Notes: generated from the letters alone by a model not told the origin. DNA of 64,000 nt from Psychromarinibacter sp048262455 (GCA_048262455.1 JBLXFD010000001.1:124001-188000), one strand, 5' to 3'; shown: positions 37,139 to 46,627, counted from the stretch's first letter. Made by a program: numbers and translations.

Positions 37139-37705
37139 ATGGCAGACGAAGACCTAGATTTCGACACCTCGGACCTGGAGCGGCGGATGGACGGCGCGAT
37201 GGCGGCGCTGCGGACCGAGTTCGCCTCGCTGCGCACCGGGCGGGCCTCGGCCTCGATGATCGACCCGATCATGGTGGACGCCTACGGCGCCACCACCCCG
37301 ATCAACCAGGTGGGCACCGTCAACGTGCCCGAGCCGCGCATGGTCACCATCAACGTCTGGGACAAGTCGCTGGTGAACAAGGTGGAAAAGGCGATCCGCG
37401 AAAGCGGGCTGGGGATCAACCCGCAGATGAACGGCACGATCATCATGCTGCCGATCCCCGAGCTGAACGAGGAGCGGCGCCGCGAGCTGACCAAGGTCGC
37501 CGGCAACTACGCCGAAAGCGCCCGCGTGGCGATCCGCAACGTGCGGCGCGACGGGATGGAGCGGCTGAAGAAGGCCAAGGCCGCCGGCATGTCCGAGGAC
37601 GAGCACAAACTCTGGACCGACGAGGTGCAGGAGATGACCGACCGGCACATCAAGCTGGTGGACGACGCGCTGGAGAACAAGCAGACCGAGATCATGCAGG
37701 TCTGA
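37139..37705 (+). CDS. frr: ribosome recycling factor
   Basis: A 188-residue protein, the standard RRF length. Domain I helices begin with LERRMDGAMAALRTEF and the ASLRTGRAS motif; the beta domain holds PINQVGTVNVPEPRM and the last helices contain RVAIRNVRRDGMERLKKAK. With EF-G it splits the post-termination ribosome. It follows pyrH after 58 bases. Confidence 0.97.
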   Translation: MADEDLDFDTSDLERRMDGAMAALRTEFASLRTGRASASMIDPIMVDAYGATTPINQVGTVNVPEPRMVTINVWDKSLVNKVEKAIRESGLGINPQMNGTIIMLPIPELNEERRRELTKVAGNYAESARVAIRNVRRDGMERLKKAKAAGMSEDEHKLWTDEVQEMTDRHIKLVDDALENKQTEIMQV

Positions 37706-37825
37706 CCTGCCGAAGCTCGCGCCGGATGGGGGGCCGAAAGGCTGGCGCGCAGCATGAAGGACGAATGGCGCTCCGCAAGGCGCCGAACCGGAAGGCACCC
37801 CTAGGTGCGGTCGAGGAGCGAGTAA

Positions 37826-38545
37826 TTGACGTTTGAGACCGGGCGCGGACCGCGCCACGTGGCGATCATCATGGATGGCAACGGCCGCTGGGCGCAGGCC
37901 CGTGGCCGGCCACGGCTGTTCGGCCACCACGCCGGCGCCCGCCGGGTCAAGGAGATCGTCCGCGCCTGTCCCGATCTTGGGGTCAAGTACCTGACGATCT
38001 TCGCTTTCTCCACCGAGAACTGGAAGCGAACGCAATCCGAGGTGGCGGGGTTGATGAGCCTGTTCCGCCGCTACATCCAGCGCGAGGCGCGCGACCTGCT
38101 GGCCGAGGGGGTGCGCGTGCGCTTCATCGGCGACCGGGTGCAGCTGGACGCCAAGCTGGTGCGGCTGATGGACGAGCTGGAGCTGCTGACCTCGCAGAAC
38201 GACAAGGTGCACCTGACCATCGCGCTGAACTACGGCGGCCGCGACGAGGTGGCCCGCGCCACCCGCCGCCTGGCGCGCGAGGTGGCGGCGGGGCGGCTGG
38301 ACCCCGAGCAGGTCAACGACGAGACCCTGGCGCGCTATCTCGACACCTGCCTGCTGCCCGACCCGGACCTCGTGGTGCGCACCAGCGGCGAGGCGCGGAT
38401 CTCGAACTTCCTGCTGTGGCAGTCGGCCTATGCCGAGTACGAGTTCATCGACACGCTCTGGCCCGACTTCGATCCCAAGATCTTCGCCGGCATCGTCAGG
38501 AACTTCGCCCGCCGCGAGCGCCGGTTCGGTGCCGTCCTGACATGA
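37826..38545 (+). CDS. uppS: isoprenyl transferase (undecaprenyl diphosphate synthase)
   Basis: A 239-residue cis-prenyltransferase. The signature HVAIIMDGNGRWAQARG starts at residue 11, with catalytic Asp17; TIFAFSTENWKR, the NYGGRDE segment and RTSGEARISNFLLWQ follow. It makes the C55 lipid carrier for peptidoglycan and LPS precursors, at the inner face of the cytoplasmic membrane. The start is TTG at 37826 with GAGGAG upstream. Its stop overlaps the cdsA start by ATGA. Confidence 0.95.
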   Translation: MTFETGRGPRHVAIIMDGNGRWAQARGRPRLFGHHAGARRVKEIVRACPDLGVKYLTIFAFSTENWKRTQSEVAGLMSLFRRYIQREARDLLAEGVRVRFIGDRVQLDAKLVRLMDELELLTSQNDKVHLTIALNYGGRDEVARATRRLAREVAAGRLDPEQVNDETLARYLDTCLLPDPDLVVRTSGEARISNFLLWQSAYAEYEFIDTLWPDFDPKIFAGIVRNFARRERRFGAVLT

Positions 38546-39336
38546 GGACGGGGGGGCGGACCTGGGACGACCTTCGTCCGCGCGTGATCACCGGGGCGGT
38601 GCTGACCGTGGTAGGGATCGCCGTGATCTGGGCCGGCGGCTGGATCTTCGCACTGGCCGCGGCCGCGATCATCGGGCTGATGATCTGGGAATTGGCGGCG
38701 ATGATCGCCCCTGATAGGCGGTCCGAGGCGGTGCAGGTGGCGCTGCTGTCGGCGCTGGCGGTGGTGCTGGCGCGGGTGCTGCCCGGCGAGTGGACGCTGC
38801 CGCTGCTGGCCGCCCCGGCACTGGCGGGGGCGGGGATGCTGCGGCGCCACCCGGTGCTGTTCGCGGTCTTCGCGGCGGGGATCCTCGTGGCCGGCTACGG
38901 GCTGGTCTGGTTCCGCGACAGCTATTCCGTGACATGGATGTACTGGCTGGTCTTCACCGTGGTGGTGACCGACGTGGCCGGCTACTTCGGCGGCAAGTCG
39001 CTGGGCGGGCCCAAGTTCTGGCCCCGCGTCAGCCCCAAGAAGACATGGGCCGGCGTCATCAGCGGCTGGGTCGCCGCCGCGGTGCTGGGGGTGATGTTCT
39101 ACGCCAGCACCCATGCGGGCGGGCAGCTGGTGGTGATCGCGGTGCTGCTGAGCTTTGCCTCGCAGCTGGGCGACATCGCCGAAAGCGCGGTGAAGCGGGT
39201 GACCGGGGTCAAGGACGCCTCGACGCTGCTGCCGGGGCACGGCGGGTTCTTCGACCGGTTCGACGGGATGCTGGGGGCCTCGATCTTCATGCTGCTTGCG
39301 GCGCTGGTCGTGGACGTTCCCACCATCATCGTCTGA
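38542..39336 (+). CDS. cdsA: phosphatidate cytidylyltransferase
   Basis: A 264-residue polytopic membrane enzyme with about seven segments. The C-terminal signature SQLGDIAESAVKR, then KDASTLLPGHGGFFDRFD is the CDP-diglyceride synthase motif. It activates phosphatidic acid with CTP for phospholipid synthesis. ATGA overlap with uppS; dxr follows after one base. Confidence 0.94.
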   Translation: MRTGGRTWDDLRPRVITGAVLTVVGIAVIWAGGWIFALAAAAIIGLMIWELAAMIAPDRRSEAVQVALLSALAVVLARVLPGEWTLPLLAAPALAGAGMLRRHPVLFAVFAAGILVAGYGLVWFRDSYSVTWMYWLVFTVVVTDVAGYFGGKSLGGPKFWPRVSPKKTWAGVISGWVAAAVLGVMFYASTHAGGQLVVIAVLLSFASQLGDIAESAVKRVTGVKDASTLLPGHGGFFDRFDGMLGASIFMLLAALVVDVPTIIV

Positions 39337-39337
39337 G

Positions 39338-40522
39338 ATGCCGCGCCGGGTGACGATCTTCGGGGCCACCGGCTCCATCGGGCAGAACACGCTCGATTTG
39401 ATCGGCAGGGCGCCCGGGGAATACCAGATCGTCGCGCTGACGGGGGGCGAGAACATCGCCCGGCTGGCAGAGGACGCGCGGCGCGTGAAGGCGCAGGTCG
39501 CGGTCACCGCCAACCCGGACCGGCTGGAGGACCTGCGCGCCGCGCTGGCGGGCAGCGGGGTCGAGGCCGCGGCGGGCGAGGCGGCGCTGGTCGAGGCCGC
39601 GGACCGTCCGGCGGACTGGACCATGTCGGCGATCGTCGGCGCGGCGGGGCTGGCCCCGGGGCTGGCCGCCCTGCGCCACGGCGGCACGCTGGCGCTGGCC
39701 AACAAGGAAAGCCTCGTCGCCGCCGGCCCGCTGCTGATGTCCGAGGCACGGCGCCACGGCGCCACGGTGCTGCCGGTGGACAGCGAGCATTCGGCGGTCT
39801 TCCAGGCGCTGGCGGGCGAGGACATCGCCTGTGTCGAGCGGATCGTGCTGACCGCCTCGGGCGGGGCCTTCCGCGACTGGCCGCTGGACCGGCTGGCCGC
39901 CGCCACCCCCGACGAGGCTGCCAGCCATCCCAACTGGGACATGGGCCGGCGCATCACCATCGACAGCGCGTCGATGTTCAACAAGGCGCTCGAGGTGATC
40001 GAGACGCGGGAATACTTCGGCATCGAGCCCGGCAGGATCGAGGTGCTGGTGCATCCCGAAAGCCTGGTGCACGCTTTGGTGGGCTACTGCGACGGGGCGC
40101 TGATGGCCCACGTGGGCGCGCCCGACATGCGCCACGCCATCGGCTACGCGCTGCACTGGCCCCGCCGCCGCCCCCTGCCGGTGGAGCGGCTGGACCTGGC
40201 GAAGATCGGCAACCTGACCTTCCGCGCCCCCGACGACGCCCGCTGGCCGGCCCTGCGGCTGGCGCGCGAGGTGATGCGGCTGGGCGGGCTGGCCGGCGCC
40301 GTGTTCAACGCCGCCAAGGAGCAGGCGCTGGACGGTTTCCTGGCCGGCGAGATCGGCTTCATGGACATGGCGGATGTCGTCGAGGCGACGCTGACGGCAT
40401 TGTCATCCGAGGGAAGCCTCGACTTAGGTCCGATGAACCTTGATAACGTGCGCCAGATGGACCATGCCGCCCGCCAGCGGGCGCGGGACGTGATACGCGC
40501 ACGGCAGCGAGAGAGAGGCTAG
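39338..40522 (+). CDS. dxr: 1-deoxy-D-xylulose 5-phosphate reductoisomerase
   Basis: A 394-residue enzyme. The NADPH motif IFGATGSIGQNTL is at residues 6-18; ALANKESLVAAG, PVDSEHSAVFQAL with metal ligands, and the flexible-loop region HPNWDMGRRITIDSASM are all present. It commits isoprenoid synthesis to the MEP pathway and so feeds uppS three genes upstream. It follows cdsA after one base and is followed by rseP after four. Confidence 0.96.
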   Translation: MPRRVTIFGATGSIGQNTLDLIGRAPGEYQIVALTGGENIARLAEDARRVKAQVAVTANPDRLEDLRAALAGSGVEAAAGEAALVEAADRPADWTMSAIVGAAGLAPGLAALRHGGTLALANKESLVAAGPLLMSEARRHGATVLPVDSEHSAVFQALAGEDIACVERIVLTASGGAFRDWPLDRLAAATPDEAASHPNWDMGRRITIDSASMFNKALEVIETREYFGIEPGRIEVLVHPESLVHALVGYCDGALMAHVGAPDMRHAIGYALHWPRRRPLPVERLDLAKIGNLTFRAPDDARWPALRLAREVMRLGGLAGAVFNAAKEQALDGFLAGEIGFMDMADVVEATLTALSSEGSLDLGPMNLDNVRQMDHAARQRARDVIRARQRERG

Positions 40523-40526
40523 CGGC

Positions 40527-41864
40527 TTGGAACTCACCGACCTGATACCGACCTTCGGCAACACCCTTTACACCGTGGGCGCCTTCGTGGTCGCGCTGTC
40601 GATCATCGTCGCGGTGCATGAATACGGCCATTACATCGTCGGCCGCTGGTGCGGCATCCGGGCCGAGGTTTTCTCTATCGGGTTCGGGCCGGTGCTGTTC
40701 AGCCGGGTGGACCGGCGCGGCACCCGCTGGCAGGTGGCGGCGCTGCCCTTCGGCGGCTACGTCAAGTTCCTCGGCGACGCGGGGGCGGCCAGCGACCGGG
40801 CCTCGGACGATTACGAATACATGGATCCCGAGACCCAGCGCCACACCATGCACGGCGCCCCGCTCTGGGCGCGGGTGCTGACCGTTGCGGCGGGGCCGGT
40901 GTTCAACTTCATCCTGTCGATCATCGTCTTCGCCGGCGTGCTGCTGGCCTCGGGCGTGGCCAGCGACCCGCTGACGGTGGGCGAGGTGCGCCCGGTGCCG
41001 GGGCTGGAGAACCGGCTGCAGCCCGGCGACGAGATCCTCGCGGTCGAGGGGCGCGAGACCCCCGAGGTCAGCGCCTTCCGCGACTTCGTCTCGGAGCTGC
41101 CGGATCGGCCGCTGCTGGACTACCGGCTGCGGCGCGGGGGCGAGGTGATCGAGACCGAGGCGCCCTATCCCTATCCCGCGCTGGTGGCCGGCGTCACCGC
41201 TGGGTCGGCGGCGATGGAGGCGGGGCTGGAGCAGGGGGACGTGATCACCGCCATCGACGGCGTGGAGATCGCTTCCTTCGAGGACCTGCGGCAGGCGGTC
41301 GCCGCCTCTGACGGGGCCGAGCTGACGCTGGAGGTCTGGCGCGATGGCGAGACCAGCGAGCTGACCCTGACCCCGCGCCGCATGGACCTGCCGCTGCAGG
41401 AAGGCGGGTTCGAGACACGTTACCTGATCGGCATCACCGGCGGGCTGATCTTCGAGCCAGAGACAGAGACCCCGGGGGTGCTGGACGCCGCCAGCTACGG
41501 CGTTACCCAGACGCTGTTCATCGTGCGCTCGTCCTTGTCGGGGCTGTACCACATGGCGGTGGGGGCGATTTCCTCGTGCAATCTCAGCGGGCCCATCGGC
41601 ATCGCCCAGACCAGCGGCGCGGCGGCCAGCCAGGGGCTGGAGTCCTTCATCTGGTTCATCGCGGTGCTGTCCACGGCGGTGGGGCTGCTGAACCTTTTCC
41701 CGATCCCGGTGCTGGACGGCGGACACCTTGTGTTCCACGCCTGGGAGGCGATCCGCGGCAAGCCGCCCAGCGACCGCGCCCTGCGGATCATGATGACGGT
41801 GGGGCTGGGGCTGCTGCTGACGCTGATGGCTTTCGCGATCTCGAACGACCTGTTCTGCCCCTGA
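40527..41864 (+). CDS. rseP: RIP metalloprotease RseP (site-2 protease)
   Basis: A 445-residue inner-membrane zinc protease. HEYGH at residues 31-35 is the zinc site and DGGHL in the C-terminal part gives the third ligand. Two PDZ domains lie between (LTVGEVRPVPGLENRLQPGDEI and VTAGSAAMEAGLEQGDVI). RseP cuts membrane-embedded anti-sigma factors and leftover signal peptides. The start is TTG at 40527 with AGAGAGG upstream. Confidence 0.95.
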   Translation: MELTDLIPTFGNTLYTVGAFVVALSIIVAVHEYGHYIVGRWCGIRAEVFSIGFGPVLFSRVDRRGTRWQVAALPFGGYVKFLGDAGAASDRASDDYEYMDPETQRHTMHGAPLWARVLTVAAGPVFNFILSIIVFAGVLLASGVASDPLTVGEVRPVPGLENRLQPGDEILAVEGRETPEVSAFRDFVSELPDRPLLDYRLRRGGEVIETEAPYPYPALVAGVTAGSAAMEAGLEQGDVITAIDGVEIASFEDLRQAVAASDGAELTLEVWRDGETSELTLTPRRMDLPLQEGGFETRYLIGITGGLIFEPETETPGVLDAASYGVTQTLFIVRSSLSGLYHMAVGAISSCNLSGPIGIAQTSGAAASQGLESFIWFIAVLSTAVGLLNLFPIPVLDGGHLVFHAWEAIRGKPPSDRALRIMMTVGLGLLLTLMAFAISNDLFCP

Positions 41865-41944
41865 AGGGGCCGATTTGCGCCCCATTCCCGCCGTATTCGG
41901 CCCGTACCACCTAAGGGTGTACCCGATGCCGAATGGAGGCGAAG

Positions 41945-42070
41945 ATGCAGACGATCCGCTCCGGCTACCGCGGCCTGTCGCTGCTGGCGAACCTGAACTG
42001 GGACCGCGTCCTCTTCGCGGGCGGCGCCGCCGTCGCGCTGTACGCCGCGGCCTTCCTGGTGGCGCCCTAG
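41945..42070 (+). CDS. small single-pass membrane protein, 41 residues
   Basis: A short reading frame, begins MQTIRSGYRGLSLLANL and ends FLVAP. GGAGG lies seven bases before the ATG, an ideal ribosome site. Residues about 23-40 form one hydrophobic helix after a short basic N-terminus with a conserved-looking NWDR turn. It lies between rseP and the bamA promoter. The function is unknown. Small proteins of this pattern are, to my recollection, common in Rhodobacterales, but I could not check this. Confidence 0.7.
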   Translation: MQTIRSGYRGLSLLANLNWDRVLFAGGAAVALYAAAFLVAP

Positions 42071-42111
42071 CAGCGCGCCCGGCCTACAAACCCCTGAAAG
42101 TCAAGCAGGAA

Positions 42112-42138
42112 CCGCGGGAAACATCAGTTTTTCCGCGG
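42112..42138 (+). terminator. hairpin between the small protein gene and bamA
   Basis: Arms CCGCGGGAAA and TTTTCCGCGG around a six-base loop, 42 bases after the small protein stop. It may end transcription from rseP ahead of the bamA promoter, though the T-run is inside the stem. Confidence 0.4.
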
Positions 42139-42197
42139 CCTCAGACCCATCTGCGCAACACTCTTCGGGAAACCGCCCGAAGGGTGGCTTTGTGTTT

Positions 42198-42226
42198 TTG
42201 ACAGGGGCGTTCATTCGCGCTAACGA
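42198..42226 (+). promoter_or_regulatory. bamA promoter
   Basis: TTGACA at 42198-42203, exactly 17 bases, then TAACGA at 42221-42226, 37 bases before the bamA start. A consensus -35 box makes this the strongest promoter seen within the envelope block; bamA is thus probably transcribed separately from rseP. Confidence 0.7.
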
Positions 42227-42262
42227 CACCTTAAAACAACTATATCGGTGGGAATGGGACAG

Positions 42263-44605
42263 ATGGTGCGGGCTTCAAACCCCCAGGGGGGCAAACGCCG
42301 GATCGAGCAGAATCGCATTACTCGCTGGGTCGCGGTACTCTTTCTGGCAATCACGACATTCTACACGGCCGGTGCGGCCGAGGCTCAGAACTTCCGCTTC
42401 TCCCGCGTGCAGGTGGTGGGCAACTTGCAGATCGAGACGGGGACCGTGCTGTCCTACGCCGCGATCAATCCGGGGCAGACGGTATCGGCGGGCGAGCTGA
42501 ACGCCGCCTACCAGAACATCCTGAACTCGGGCCTGTTCGAAACGGTCGAGATCGCGCCGCAGGGCGGCACGCTGCTGATCACGGTGCGCGAGTACCCGAC
42601 GATCAACCGCATCAGCATCGAGGGCAACCGCAAGCTGAAGGACGACGTGCTGCTGCCGCTGCTGCGCTCGCAGCCGCGCCGGGTCTATTCGCCCAACGTG
42701 GCAGAGCAGGACGCCGCCGCCATCGCCCAGGCCTACGAGCAGGCCGGCCGGCTGGCCGCCACGGTGAACCCGGTGATCATCCGCCGCTCGAACAACCGCG
42801 TCGACCTGGTCTTCGAGGTGTCCGAGGGCAGGGTGGTCGAGGTGGAGCGTATCAGCTTCGTCGGCAACCGCGACTTTTCCGACCGCCGGCTGCGGCGGGT
42901 GCTGGAATCCAAGCAGGCAGGCCTGTTCCGCCAGATCATCCAGCGTGACACCTTCATCGGCGACCGGCTGCAGTTCGACCGCCAGGTTCTGACCGACTTC
43001 TACCGCTCGCGCGGTTACGCCGACTTCCAGATCCTGTCGGTTGCCTCGGAATTCAGCCGCGAGCGCAACGCCTTCTTCGTGACCTTCACGATCCAGGAAG
43101 GCCAGCGCTACACCTACGGCAACCTCGCCGTGGCCAGCGAGCTGCCGGAGATCAACCTTGCCGCCTACCAGGGCGCGGTGAACATCCGGCGCGGGCAGTA
43201 CTACAGCCCCGTGGACATCGAGAACACCATCGCGCGGCTGGAACGGCTGGCGGTGCAGCAGGACCTCGACTTCGTGCGCGTCGATCCGCGGATCGAGCGG
43301 GACGAGCGCAACCTGCTGCTGAACATCACCTTCGCGCTGGTGCGCGGCCCCCGGATCTTCGTCGAGCGGATCGACATCGAGGGCAACGCCACCACCCTTG
43401 ACCGGGTGATCCGGCGCCAGTTCACGGCCGTGGAGGGCGATCCCTTCAACCCGCGCGAGATCCGCGAGGCGGCGTCGCGCATCGAGGCGCTGGGCTTCTT
43501 CTCGAAGGCCGAGGTGACACCGCGCGAGGGCAGCAGCCCGGACCAGGTGATCGTCGACGTGGACGTGGAAGAGCAACCCACCGGCTCGCTCGGCTTCGGC
43601 GCCAGCTACAGCGCCGCCGCCGGCATCGGCTTCAACGTCAACTTCTCGGAACGCAACTTCCTTGGCCGTGGCCAGACGCTCAGCTTCAACGCCGGCATCG
43701 GCGACAGCACGGGCACCTACGCCTTCGGCTTCCGCGAGCCGGCCTTCCTGGGCCGCGACGTGGCGTTCTTCTTCAACGTCGGCTACTCCACCGCCAGCGG
43801 CGCGGGGGGCACCAACTACGACACCACCCGGGGCAATATCGTCACCGGCTTCGAGTTCCCGCTGAACGAGAACACCCGGCTGGGGGTCAACTACTTCGCC
43901 GAGCTGACGGAGATCTCCAACGTCGATCCGAACTCCTCGGCGCTGATCCAGAGAGAGGCGGCGCGGGGGATGGAGTTCGCCAGCGGCGTCGGCTTCGACC
44001 TGTCCTACCGCACCCTGCGGCGCGGTCTGAACCCCGACGCGGGCGTGCTGCTGCGCTGGAGCCAGGACTTCTCGGGCGTGGGCGGCGATGTCTCCTGGTC
44101 CAAGACCGAGCTGTTCGGCGTGGGCGAGACCAAGGTCTGGCAAGGCGACGTGACCCTGCGGGCGATCTTCGAGGGCGGGGCGATCAACACGCTTGACGGC
44201 ACCCCCACGCGGATCACCGACCGCTACTTCCTGCACAACAAGATGCGCGGCTTCGACAGCTTCGGTCTTGGCCCGCGGGACCTGACCGCGGTGAACCAGG
44301 ACGCGGTGGGCGGCAACTACTTCGCCGTCGCCAAATTCGAGGCGGAATTCCCGCTGGGCCTGCCGGAAGAGTACGGCATCCACGGCGGCGTGTTCATGGA
44401 CGTGGGTTCGGTCTGGGATCTCGATGACAACGCCGGCACCGGCGGGCCCATCGACGACACCTTTGCCATCCGCGCGGCGGCCGGCGTGTCGATCTTCTGG
44501 GACACCCCGATTGGCCCGCTGCGGTTCAACTTCTCCAAGCCGCTGGTCAAGGAAACCTACGACGTCGAGCGCAACTTCGACCTGACGATCTCGACGCAGT
44601 TCTAG
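42263..44605 (+). CDS. bamA: outer membrane protein assembly factor BamA
   Basis: A 780-residue Omp85 protein. A signal peptide ends near residue 42 (AAEAQ-NFRF). Five POTRA domains follow to about residue 425 (VVGNLQIETGTVLSY, ISIEGNRKLKDD, ISFVGNRDFSD and IDIEGNATTLDR mark starts), then a 16-strand beta-barrel with the lock motif MRGFDSFGLGPRD and a C-terminal Phe (TISTQF). It folds and inserts outer-membrane proteins. In-frame GTG 42248 and ATG 42254 are alternative starts; 42263 has GGGA upstream. Skp follows after four bases. Confidence 0.95.
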   Translation: MVRASNPQGGKRRIEQNRITRWVAVLFLAITTFYTAGAAEAQNFRFSRVQVVGNLQIETGTVLSYAAINPGQTVSAGELNAAYQNILNSGLFETVEIAPQGGTLLITVREYPTINRISIEGNRKLKDDVLLPLLRSQPRRVYSPNVAEQDAAAIAQAYEQAGRLAATVNPVIIRRSNNRVDLVFEVSEGRVVEVERISFVGNRDFSDRRLRRVLESKQAGLFRQIIQRDTFIGDRLQFDRQVLTDFYRSRGYADFQILSVASEFSRERNAFFVTFTIQEGQRYTYGNLAVASELPEINLAAYQGAVNIRRGQYYSPVDIENTIARLERLAVQQDLDFVRVDPRIERDERNLLLNITFALVRGPRIFVERIDIEGNATTLDRVIRRQFTAVEGDPFNPREIREAASRIEALGFFSKAEVTPREGSSPDQVIVDVDVEEQPTGSLGFGASYSAAAGIGFNVNFSERNFLGRGQTLSFNAGIGDSTGTYAFGFREPAFLGRDVAFFFNVGYSTASGAGGTNYDTTRGNIVTGFEFPLNENTRLGVNYFAELTEISNVDPNSSALIQREAARGMEFASGVGFDLSYRTLRRGLNPDAGVLLRWSQDFSGVGGDVSWSKTELFGVGETKVWQGDVTLRAIFEGGAINTLDGTPTRITDRYFLHNKMRGFDSFGLGPRDLTAVNQDAVGGNYFAVAKFEAEFPLGLPEEYGIHGGVFMDVGSVWDLDDNAGTGGPIDDTFAIRAAAGVSIFWDTPIGPLRFNFSKPLVKETYDVERNFDLTISTQF

Positions 44606-44609
44606 GCCG

Positions 44610-45275
44610 ATGCGGCATGGCGCGACCATCGCGGCGCGGGGGCTGATCGCCCTCGCGCTGCTGGCCTTCCCGGCCACGGGGCAGGAGGCGGCCCAGGAGA
44701 CGGCTCAGGAAACGGCGCGCCCGCCGGCCTCGCCGATCCTGGTGCTGGACCAGGAACGTATGCTCAACGACACCGCCGTCGCCGACCGCATCGCCGCGGA
44801 GGTGGACCGCCGCGCCTCGGCGCTGGCGGCGGAGAACCGCACCATCGAGGCGGAGCTTTCGGCCGAGGAACTGGCCCTGACCGAGCGGCGCAAGACCCTG
44901 CCGGTGGACGAGTTCCGCGCCCTCGCCGACGCCTTCGACGCCAAGGTGCAGCGCATCCGGTCCGAGCAGGACGCCAAGGAGCGCGCGCTGCAGCAGATGC
45001 GCGAGCAGGAGCGGCAGGGTTTCCTGCGCCGCGTCACCCCGATCCTGGCGGACATCGTCCGCGAGCGCGGCGCGCTGGTGATGCTGGACCGCCGCACGGT
45101 GCTGCTGTCGGCCGACAGCATCGACATCACCGACGAGGCCATCGCCCGGATCGACGCCGCGCTGGCCGCCGCGCCCGCCGGCGACGGCATCCTCGCCCCG
45201 GTGCCGCCCGCCACCCGGCCCGATCCCGATCCCGCCATTCCCCCGGTTCCGCTGCCCGGACCTGCGCCGCAGTGA
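44610..45275 (+). CDS. skp: OmpH/Skp family periplasmic chaperone
   Basis: A 221-residue exported protein. The signal peptide ends near residue 25 (ATG-QEAA). A small beta-body segment ILVLDQERMLNDTAVADRI starts the Skp fold, then a long charged coiled coil (about residues 70-150) and a second body segment DIVRERGALVMLDRRTVLL. The last 40 residues are Pro-rich and not part of Skp of E. coli. It should hold unfolded outer-membrane proteins before BamA takes them. The gene is directly downstream of bamA. Confidence 0.88.
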   Translation: MRHGATIAARGLIALALLAFPATGQEAAQETAQETARPPASPILVLDQERMLNDTAVADRIAAEVDRRASALAAENRTIEAELSAEELALTERRKTLPVDEFRALADAFDAKVQRIRSEQDAKERALQQMREQERQGFLRRVTPILADIVRERGALVMLDRRTVLLSADSIDITDEAIARIDAALAAAPAGDGILAPVPPATRPDPDPAIPPVPLPGPAPQ

Positions 45276-45299
45276 CGGTGATTGCGACGGTCAACGCGC

Positions 45300-45328
45300 T
45301 TGTACCGTGCAGGCCCGCTTGCTAGACC
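45300..45328 (+). promoter_or_regulatory. candidate promoter of fabZ-lpx genes
   Basis: TTGTAC at 45300-45305, a 17-base spacer, and TAGACC at 45323-45328 with a TGC just before it, 35 bases upstream of the fabZ start. It fits an extended -10 promoter and would allow lipid A genes to be expressed apart from bamA-skp. Confidence 0.5.
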
Positions 45329-45363
45329 ACCCCAGCCCGCGACAGCCACGAAGGACGGCGTAC

Positions 45364-45825
45364 ATGACCGAAGCCCTGAAGACCGCCGACACCGACCTGA
45401 TCCAGCGGATCCTGCCGCACCGCTATCCCTTCCTGCTGGTGGACCGGGTGGTGGACATCGACGGGACGAAGTCGGCCACCGGCATCAAGAACGTCACCTT
45501 CAACGAGCCGCAGTTCCAGGGCCATTTCCCCGGCACCCCTATCATGCCCGGCGTCACCATCATCGAGGCCATGGCCCAGACCGCTGGCATCATGATCGGC
45601 GTGGCGCAGGACATCACCGACACCCGGCTGCTGATCTACCTGATGAGCGTGGACAAGGCCAAGTTCCGCCGCAAGGTGGTGCCCGGCGACCAACTGAAGC
45701 TGCACATCACCGGCCTGCGCGCCGGCGGCAAGGTGCTGAAGTTTCACGGCATCGCAGAGGTCGACGGCCAACGTGCCGCCGAGGCGGAGTTCGCGGCCAT
45801 GGTCGACTTCCGCGCCGGGGACTGA
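45364..45825 (+). CDS. fabZ: 3-hydroxyacyl-[acyl-carrier-protein] dehydratase FabZ
   Basis: A 153-residue hot-dog dehydratase. LPHRYPFLLVDRV begins at residue 17, the catalytic His54 is in QGHFPGTPIMPG and Glu68 in IIEAMAQ. It removes water from 3-hydroxyacyl-ACP in fatty acid elongation and so competes with LpxA for the same substrate, which probably explains the gene pairing. AAGGA precedes the ATG; lpxA starts one base after its stop. Confidence 0.96.
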   Translation: MTEALKTADTDLIQRILPHRYPFLLVDRVVDIDGTKSATGIKNVTFNEPQFQGHFPGTPIMPGVTIIEAMAQTAGIMIGVAQDITDTRLLIYLMSVDKAKFRRKVVPGDQLKLHITGLRAGGKVLKFHGIAEVDGQRAAEAEFAAMVDFRAGD

Positions 45826-45826
45826 C

Positions 45827-46627
45827 GTGACCGTCGACGCTTCCGCGCGTATCCACCCCTCGGCCATCGTCGAAGAGGGCGCCATTATCGGGGCCGGCAC
45901 CGAGGTCGGTCCCTTCTGCGTGATCGGCCCCCGGGTGGTGCTGGGCGCCGACGTGGTGGTGAAAAGCCACAACGTCATCGCCGGGCAGACCGAGATCGGC
46001 GAGGGCACGGTGGTCTTCCCCTTTTGCTCGCTTGGCGAGATCCCGCAGGACCTGAAGTACGCCGGCGAGGACACCCGGCTGGTGATCGGCGCGCGCAACC
46101 GGATCCGCGAGCATGTGACCATGAACCCCGGGACCGAGCATGGCGGCGGCATCACCCGGGTCGGCGACGACTGCCTGTTCATGGCCGGCGTCCACGTGGC
46201 GCATGACTGCATCATCGGCAACCGGGTGATCGTGGTGAACCAGACCGGCATCGCCGGCCACGCGCAGATCGGCGACGACGTGATCATCGGCGGCGTCTCG
46301 GGGGTGCACCAGTGGGTGCGCATCGGGCGCGGCGCGATCATCGGCGGGCTGACCAAGGTGGCCAAGGACGTGATCCCCTACGGCATGGTGGACGCGGGCT
46401 CCGGCACCCTGCGCGGGCTGAACCTGGTGGGCCTGCGCCGCAAGGGCTTGCCGCGCGCCGATACCGCCGCGCTGCGCGCCGCCTACGCCGCGCTGGCCGG
46501 GGGCGAGGGCACCCTGCAGGACCGCGCCCGCAAGCTGCAGGAAGAGGCCGACAGCGACTACGTGCGCGAGGTGGCGGACTTCATCCTGTCGGACACCGAC
46601 CGGCACTTCCTGACCCCCGAGACATGA
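45827..46627 (+). CDS. lpxA: UDP-N-acetylglucosamine acyltransferase
   Basis: A 266-residue left-handed beta-helix protein built from hexapeptide repeats (IHPSAIVEEGAIIGAGTEVG and onward), with the catalytic His in GVHVAHDCIIGN and a C-terminal helical part. It adds a 3-hydroxyacyl chain to UDP-GlcNAc, the first step of lipid A synthesis. GTG start at 45827 one base after the fabZ stop, with GGGGA upstream. Confidence 0.95.
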   Translation: MTVDASARIHPSAIVEEGAIIGAGTEVGPFCVIGPRVVLGADVVVKSHNVIAGQTEIGEGTVVFPFCSLGEIPQDLKYAGEDTRLVIGARNRIREHVTMNPGTEHGGGITRVGDDCLFMAGVHVAHDCIIGNRVIVVNQTGIAGHAQIGDDVIIGGVSGVHQWVRIGRGAIIGGLTKVAKDVIPYGMVDAGSGTLRGLNLVGLRRKGLPRADTAALRAAYAALAGGEGTLQDRARKLQEEADSDYVREVADFILSDTDRHFLTPET

